DNA of 64,000 nucleotides from Rhizopus sp. PT2906 (lineage: Eukaryota > Mucoromycota > Mucoromycetes > Mucorales > Rhizopodaceae): positions 186,001 to 250,000 of the forward strand of contig JAMYHX010000008.1 in assembly GCA_025529335.1 (NCBI GenBank), in the 5' to 3' direction. Under the pieces are notes generated by a model that worked only from the letters and a program-made list of their open reading frames with translations, had not been told where the DNA came from and made no database searches. Below are positions 58,058 to 64,000 of the stretch, piece by piece. Position numbers and translations under genes: made by a program. Positions within the stretch are counted from its first letter, which is position 1. Every line of letters starts with the position of its first letter.

Positions 58058-58478
58058 ATGAATGAGGATGCAGCTTTATTACGAGAAAACACCAAAAGCG
58101 ACTATAAAACAAAGCTCAAGAAAGCCTTTATTTGGTTTTGGAGGATTTGTATATTTGCTATAACAGGTTCTTCAAGTGTTCATGTCACTTCTGCACTTTT
58201 ACATTGGCTTCATTTCTCAAGTAAGTGTACGCATATAATGAATGGAATAGACGGAGTTTACAAAAATAAATGTAGAAAATGCATGGTATTATTATGTGAT
58301 GTTTATCTTGGTAGAGACAGTAGTTTACACCATCATGCTCGTCTCTATTGGCACTATTCTCTTTCAATGGCGATATTTTTGTACAATAGCCTTTAGATTG
58401 TGGGCATGGTTAATGCCTAAACGATGGAAAGCTTGGTGTACAAGACGCCTTGATGACTCACCAACAACACTTTTGTAA
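58058..58478 (+). CDS. small two-helix membrane protein, unidentified
   Basis: Two exons. Exon 1 starts MNEDAALLRENTKSDYKTKL and has a first hydrophobic helix AFIWFWRICIFAITGSSSVH. A GT-AG intron (58221-58314) joins LHFSK to TVVYTIMLVSIGTILFQWRY, the second helix, and a basic aromatic tail LWAWLMPKRWKAWCTRRLDD ending SPTTLL. About 114 residues. The N-terminal acidic dileucine-like DAALLRENT and two helices suggest an endomembrane protein. I do not recognise a family. Confidence 0.6.
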
Positions 58479-58515
58479 TTATTGCTTTTTATTATAAAAA
58501 ATAGGGAGGGGTATT

Positions 58516-59459
58516 TCACCTATAGGTTAAATAAGCGAGTTGAAGACAGGCTACTTGATTGACAGTATAATCCAAGGCATAATAACATAACTTTTGAAAG
58601 GGTAAGACAAGAACAGGTAATTGACCTCGACAGAGATGAGAATCGAATATGTATAGAGCGTCCATATCCTTTGAATGGAAGTGGCGTGTAATCTTTTGTT
58701 GATTTTCGGGATCAAATCGGACCCAGTATACTACACCTCCTATACTGGGCGCACGAAATACCCAAACACCTCTATAAACTGAGAATGGTGATGATGATAG
58801 TGACGATGATGATGATGATGATAAAGGTGATATTGATGAAAGGGGGATAGCGTGGGTGTTGGTATATTGCTACTACTATTACTACTATTTGCACTGCTAT
58901 TGATACTGTTGCCATCGTTGCTTTTATTATTACTATCAGGAACTATGTATGTACTACGATTGGTTTCATAATTATGAACTATATCTTGTTTTGCCTTTTT
59001 AAACAAGAGAGAGAATGGCCACCGCTTCTTCTTTTCTTTATTTGTGACAAGCGTGGCAGGACTCTCGTTATTATCATCACTCGTTGGGTTCAAAAATTCT
59101 TGTTCTATTGATGTCGGCTCTTCGTCCTGTTCATTAACTGTGGGCGTATAAACAATTTTAGTAATTTTACTATTGATGATCGCATTTTTTGCTGCAAGTA
59201 ACTCGAGTTCATTCATGGGTTCACCATCCAGATGTTCATTGCATGATGGGTCAATTTCTTGCATTTCATCCATCAAATCTCTTGATACTATGTCATAATC
59301 CTTTATAATAGATTAGAATAGATCTATATAATACATCTTACTTACATAATCTGTTCCTGTTGATAATGACTTCTTAAGTGGTGGTCTTGACTCATTCTTG
59401 TCTTGATAATGATCATAATGATAAGGATAATAATGATAATTTGAATATGAAGATGTCAT
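58516..59459 (-). CDS. uncharacterised protein with low-complexity middle and conserved-looking C-terminus
   Basis: Exon 1 starts MTSSYSNYHYYPYHYDHYQD. After an intron (about 59298-59346) comes an acidic Asn/Ser-rich exon (DPSCNEHLDGEPMNELELLA, KKKRWPFSLLFKKAKQDI). The C-terminus has two readings. Read through, it becomes a His-rich tract ending GYFVRPV. If a GTATCA donor near 58911 is used with the CTCAG acceptor at about 58786, the His-rich tract is intronic. The protein then ends YRGVWVFRAPSIGGVVYWVR, IFDSHLCRGQLPVLVLPFQK and CLQLAYLTYR, which looks like folded protein and is used for the end given here. Family not recognised. Confidence 0.5.
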
Positions 59460-60480
59460 CTTTAATAAAGAGAGAAAAAGAGAAAAAAAAAAGGAACCCA
59501 AATTGACAACAAAATTTATTATAATTTTATTTGGTTATGCAGCATAGATCCCTTTTTTTTTTTGATAAAGTTTAATCCATTTGAAACACAGAATCGAACT
59601 GTATCTTTGTCTTGTTGACATAAACACAGCAAAGAAAGGATTCAAATTAGAGAATGACAAAGTACCCCCATGACTCATTGTTAAAATAGTTAATAAAATT
59701 GTATGTTCTTCATTTGAGACAATCACCGTAACATCAAGTTAGAATGAGGCAGGTTAGTTATTATATAGATGGCTAGCTCGATGTTGATTCTAAATATATA
59801 CAGTGCTTTGCGTTTGAAGATATAAAGCTAGTCATGTCACTTGTATTTTATCATAAACTACAAGAGCAAACTCCAAAAAGCATTTTATCAAGAATTCCTC
59901 GGCTTCTTATTCCATACAAAGACGAAGATCGCTGCATCAAAGTAGAAACTGCACAGACAATGGGATATTTTGGCGGAAGAGTTTGGACTGATTTTTAAAT
60001 AGGCATATAGGTTGTGAAATTTAGGCCAATCCTCAAAAATGGTCATATTGGCCTATATTTTCTAACGGATCTCTGCTATTGGCTGAAAATTTATTTTCAA
60101 TTAACATTTTATTCATTCTTTACTACTGCTTTGTGCTGAACTGAAGAAAAAAAAAAGAGTAAAAGAGGAAGTCAAGCTAGTCTTTTTAATATTGCTGCTA
60201 ACATCTTGTTTATCTTTACTTGTTTGTAGAAAGTTGACCATGTGAACAACACTACTCACATATCTTCTTTAAAGTTACCTTCCGTACTCATAAAAACATA
60301 CTTCCTCTGTCCAAGTAAGCTTCTTGTTGGCCATATTGCATCTATGTATTGACTTTCGTTCACTAACATTATTTCTTTATAAAGATAAAGTTGTCAATTT
60401 ATTCAAGATGGCTATTAACAGCTATTTTAAAGTAGATATTAAGTGGCTCGAAGAATAAAAGGCAAGTAGAAAAAAAGACA
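59460..60480. other. intergenic with short unexplained open frames
   Basis: A minus-strand open frame at 59535-59726 and a 54-codon plus-strand frame at 59835-59999 (SLVFYHKLQEQTPKSILSRI) are protein-like, but neither has a recognised family, and splice partners are not obvious. Confidence 0.35.
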
Positions 60481-60590
60481 AAGTGTTATCCTTATTGTTT
60501 ATTTGGAAGTGTTTTTTTTTTTCAATAAAATTGAGCGAGAGCGTACCACAATGAGCAGCGCCTTCGTTGCTTTGAGATGTATAGTTTTCT

Positions 60591-61913
60591 TTATAAATTC
60601 TGCAAACTTGGTACAATACTTGAACTTGGCTTAAAAAATTTAAGAGCTGTCCTTTTTTCTCTAGGGAATGTCAGTGTACAGATCTCTGTTAAAGTGTACA
60701 GCTTTGGGATAATATTTGACATGAGATAAAAAGTGATGTTGCGCCCTAAACTCTCATTAGTTTTTTTTTTTGGGATACTTAGACGGAATACTTTACCTAC
60801 TGCTTGGAAACCAAGTACACCCTTCAATCCTTTGTTACGAAGTTCGTCTTTCGTAAAAAACAGCAACTCGGTATAGGTCTTTTTTATTAGCGTTTTGGGC
60901 GCCTTTTCTAACTTCACCTCACCACTCACGCTTTTATACCACTGCCCATCAGCGTCGCAGGCATCAACGGCGTAATCGAATCGGCAACCCGTTGCTGGCC
61001 CATGGCTATTGACTTTATCCAATCTACTTCAGTATATATGGATATACCAATGCCATATACACTTTTGATTATTTTACTTACGGGTGCGCTACTGCCATTG
61101 GATCATCTGATGCAAAGAGTGCTTTGCATAAAGGATGAATGAAGCAAGCTACAAGTTCTAATTCGGAGCAAGCGTTCTCTCTTCTCTTGTATGCTTCAGA
61201 TAAACTAAATAAGTGGTTAACTATAGAATATCGACATAACTCAATAAAGCTTACGTTGCTTTTAAGGTTTTTGTTATTTGCACAGCATTTCTTGTAAGAA
61301 ATTATTTGAAGAAAGAAAAAATACAAAAACTGACCACAAAATACGTTATTCTTATAGACGCGTTATGCCCAATTCTCATCGGTCCTTAATTCATGCAATA
61401 ATCCTATTCTTAATGATAATCTCACTCTCTCGTCTCAACATAATAAGGAAATTATTACAAATTCATCGATAGTTTAATGAATGACGTGCAATAGATTTTT
61501 TGTTCAAAGTGTTTATTATATCAATTGTAAAAAAAAAGGAAAAAAAAAATCACTGTTGTCTTGGCGGAAGTGTATAGGATTGTCCAACGTCATACACTTC
61601 AGTAGCTGTTCCTTTCAGAGTGTTTACTAATAAGGAACATTTCATTTAGCTTGCCCTTACTGAGCTAATAAAGCAGACTTTCTTTCCATAGCTTGTTTAT
61701 TACCTGGCAATGCTTTTCTCCTTTATTGATGAATTCGCTAAAGCGCAGGTTTCTCTCGTCCATGTCATTAGTACTTGGAATATTACCAAAGGCAGCGTTT
61801 AGCATCTCTTCAATCGTGTTCGACAAGGCGACATTCTCATCTGTAACAGGAGCTATATGCAGTCTTGAACGTTCTGTAAAAGGTGCTTGAAATATACAAT
61901 TGACACACAACAA
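60591..61913 (-). CDS. multi-exon gene with possible PD-(D/E)XK nuclease-like core, probably decaying
   Basis: Read from 61913: a first exon-like block TERSRLHIAPVTDENVALSN with FSEFINKGEKHCQVINKLW, then the dispersed repeat (61331-61472). Next, after an acceptor TTATTTAG, comes SLSEAYKRRENACSELELVA with CFIHPLCKALFASDDPMAVA. A 54-bp GTAAGT...GAAG intron (about 61023-61077) leads to KVNSHGPATGCRFDYAVDAC, QWYKSVSGEVKLEKAPKTLI and KKTYTELLFFTKDELRNKGL, then LGFQAVGKVFRLSIPKK. The Asp followed by Gly-Glu-Val-Lys resembles the D...E-x-K core of PD-(D/E)XK enzymes. That is inference. From about 60780 on, the frame becomes low quality, so the gene may be broken. Confidence 0.45.
61331..61472. repeat. 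dispersed repeat, copy B (partner at 1741-1893)
   Basis: Same orientation as copy A. It begins CTGACCACAAAATACGTTATTCTTATAGAC and ends near CATCGATAG. It sits between coding blocks of the minus-strand gene. Confidence 0.7.
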
Positions 61914-62099
61914 AAGTAAGAAGTAGCAAGTATCTCGTGATCAAAAAACATCAGCTATATAAAGAAATATGAGACAAGATGCTGGAGCTTTATCGTCATT
62001 CAAGTTGGACAAGACGGAAAAACAGAGGCGAAAGAAGATTTAGAGATAAGACATAAAGCACCTTAGCCAGAAAAATAGTAAGAAATGCAGATTCAGAAC

Positions 62100-62422
62100 A
62101 AAAAAAAAAGTTGGTTATATTGTTTTTTTATGGGGACTCTGGCTAGCGGATAAAAGGATACAAAAAAGAAGCACAAATATTTTGCAGAAGTCCCTTTCCA
62201 GTAGATCAACTGTCATTTCAACTACTGAATACCAATCATCAAAATTATGCTGTATCTGTGACAAACTAATCGTTCATCCAAAGAAAAACAATGGGAAAGG
62301 TCAACCTTGGTGCAGTCTTGTGGGTCAATCCTGACTGCATTGGTTATCAACATTCATATGCTATAAGAAGCCAAGACACCAATGCAGCAGTGAATATTCT
62401 TAAATTGGATTGTACAAACTGA
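62100..62422 (+). pseudogene. Fanzor/TnpB-like (IS605 OrfB-type) relic, C-terminal part
   Basis: One frame reads KKLVILFFYGDSG (Asp at 62135-62137), then a stop and IKGYKK, fitting the first RuvC Asp context of Fanzor proteins. Another frame reads TTEYQSSKLCCICDKLIVHP (Cys pair at 62251-62259), the usual [DE]EY-x-[TS]S-K-x-C-x-x-C zinc-ribbon block with the second RuvC acidic residue. A third frame reads VLWVNPDCIGYQHSY and AIRSQDTNAAVNILKLDCTN with the last RuvC Asp (62376-62378) in the RDTNAA-x-NIL motif. Order and spacing are as in TnpB/Fanzor; stops and two frame changes make it dead. The N-terminal half and element ends were not found. Confidence 0.72.
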
Positions 62423-62624
62423 TTACAAACGACAACCACCCTTCGTTTGCACGAGAAATGAAGAAAGAAGATGGTATAAACAAATTGTTTCATGGCTCGA
62501 CACAATTTGGAAAGTTGATGTCGGACTTTCAGTATTTAGAGTTCTCCAGCAAACAATTTATAGAACACAGAATGAGAGTGGTTTTCTACTCTTTTTCTCT
62601 TGCTTTTCTTGTTACATTATAGAG
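62423..62624. other. short upstream region of the Zn2Cys6 gene
   Basis: Contains an open frame to 62622 (NDNHPSFAREMKKEDGINKL) with no known family. It is probably decayed element sequence that now serves as promoter. No TATA box is clear. Confidence 0.35.
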
Positions 62625-64000
62625 ATGCAGCCAATTACTTCTCCTCAAGCTTCGGAACACAATGTAGATTCTCGCGATAGAAAGCGCCAAAAGAGAAATA
62701 GAGCCTGTAAGAAAGAAAGAAAACAATGACATGGCAAACGTAGCTCATTCCATTTTTTAGGTGATTTATGTAGGCGAAAAAAGACGAGGTATTATTAGTA
62801 AGAGGGATAGCTTTGGACTTTATGTGTATAAAAGTATTAATTGCAAAACAAAAGGTGTGATCATGATCCAGCATATCCAAACATCGCATGCAGTTCATGT
62901 AGAAACTATGAAAAGGAATGCACATTTTCAGAAGTAATATCAAACTAGAATGATATATAGTAGTAATAACCTTTCAACACACATATATACATTAGCCAAC
63001 GAAAAAAAGAGGACCATCTAAAGGTTATGTGGAAGGTTTAGAGAGTCGATTGAAGCGAGTAGAGGAGTTACTTGTCAATATGCTGCAGGATATGCCTCCT
63101 AATGAAATTGCTGATGTTACTGCAGAACTTGAGAAAGACTCGGATGCGTATAAGAAACCATCAGAAGAGAATAAAGATGCCTATTTCTTTGCAGGCAGCT
63201 CATCTGGCTATTATTTATTAAGTAGATTGTTTCCCCAAGATCAATCTCATCCATTGAACCAAATGTTTCCCAAACCTATCAATAATAATGACGATTTGAT
63301 CATCAAACGACCATCAGAACTAAGCTCATCATCATCCGGAAATAACCAGGACTGGAAACTGCCGCCAAAGGGTCTCATGGATTATTTGCTAAATGTGTAA
63401 ATCAAAAACACAAAATATGAATTCTTGACTCTAATCATCTGTTTAAAGTTATTTTGAAAGGGTGAACAAATTCCTGCCTATTCTTGACAAGGATGAATTC
63501 TACAAACTCTACGAGAGAGAAGGTTCACAGTCATCTCAAGTCACACCAATCGCCTTGACTACCTGCTGTAAAGTCATAAAGATGCTGGATAAAAACCACC
63601 CTATTTTTGCAGAATATGGTGTAGAAAAGGAAGCGTTAAAAAAAGATCTCACCTTTCAATTGCATTTGCATCATATGCCTGACTTTTTAGAACCAAAGGT
63701 GCAATCAATTCAGTTATTACTGTTGAATGCAGCACATAGCGAATCATGGTTGACACAGGGCGAGGCTTGGCTCTCGGTAAGTATAGCTATTAAAATGGCC
63801 CAAGACTTGGGGTTACATCGAGCCAGTTTCAAGCCTCAGGGACTGTCCAAAGCCGAACTGGAAGCGCGGAAAAGACTTTGGTGGTCTGCATACATCCTTG
63901 ATCGATGTGTGTGTGCTGCTGTTGCTAGGTAACCTTGTTTTATCATTACTTTTTCGGTTTTACTCATAAACAAACAAGACCCCTGACAATATCAGATGCA
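62625..64000 (+). CDS. Zn2Cys6 fungal transcription factor, 3' end beyond the window
   Basis: Starts MQPITSPQASEHNVDSRDRK. The binuclear zinc cluster is spread over three exons: RAC/DLCRRKKTR/CDHDPAYPNIAC and SSCRNYEKECTFSE. All six Cys are present with C-x2-C-x6-C spacing in the first half and C-x2-C-x6-C in the second. The joins (62707-62759 and about 62789-62851) use GT-AG. A basic linker PTKKRGPSKGYVEGLESRLK and a coil (RVEELLVNML) for dimerisation follow. The middle homology region begins PKGLMDYLLN and across an intron reads FERVNKFLPILDKDEFYKLY, AHSESWLTQGEAWLSVSIAI, KMAQDLGLHRASFKP and RKRLWWSAYILDRCVCAAVA. The last donor is GTAACC near 63931; the rest is outside the window. Confidence 0.93.

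Noticed and set aside
1..64000. tRNA, rRNA and CRISPR search by eye
   Set aside because: No intact tRNA-like T-arm plus acceptor stem, no rRNA block and no regularly spaced repeats were found; a covariance search would be needed to exclude small RNAs.

Overview
The window is nuclear DNA of a filamentous fungus, most likely an early-diverging Mucoromycota (Mucorales-type) species. The evidence is the AT-rich sequence, dense 50-220 bp GT-AG (and some GC-AG) introns in almost every gene, and fungal genes such as a chitin synthase, LEU2, ILV2 and a Zn2Cys6 regulator. A metazoan-style 4E-BP-like gene and a GLI/ZIC-type zinc-finger protein are also present. No rRNA, tRNA or CRISPR was found. Coding spans below run from start to stop codon and include introns. 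Exon joins were worked out by hand from splice sites and reading frame.

Layout: 0-3.3 kb is a transposon graveyard (Helitron/Pif1 relic, a ~150-bp dispersed repeat, a Tc1/mariner element). 3.4-19.7 kb is housekeeping: 4E-BP-like, VPS26, an EFM6-like methyltransferase, LEU2 and ILV2 with Gcn4-type sites, FAP7/AK6, a ZIP transporter, a Q-rich coiled-coil protein, a SulP transporter and NDUFA1. A Mutator-like element (19.8-22.1 kb) lies directly upstream of NDUFA1. 23-30.3 kb holds a Maf protein, a GLI-like zinc-finger protein and SEC24. A broken DIRS-type retroelement (30.3-31.75 kb) fills the space between SEC24 and HEL2.

31.8-41.4 kb is compact: HEL2/ZNF598, a NOT1 C-terminal-type gene 75 bp behind it, VMA7, an EAPP homologue, a BAR-SH3 protein and a STE20-like kinase. 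HEL2 and NOT1 are both linked to translation surveillance and mRNA decay. 41.4-46.8 kb is gene-poor and carries a degenerate tyrosine-recombinase relic. 46.9-58.5 kb holds a class IV-type chitin synthase, APC2 only 63 bp downstream, a phospholipase B-like GDSL enzyme, a UBL-BAG cochaperone, TMEM234 and a small membrane protein. 58.5-64 kb holds an uncharacterised low-complexity protein, a lineage-type gene with an E-x-K motif, a Fanzor/TnpB-like relic, and a Zn2Cys6 regulator running off the right edge.

Best candidates for follow-up: the compact 4E-BP-like protein, the Fanzor relic, the free-standing NOT1 C-terminal gene, three GC-AG introns fixed by reading frame, and the putative PD-(D/E)XK-like gene with the ~150-bp repeat it shares with the left edge of the window.
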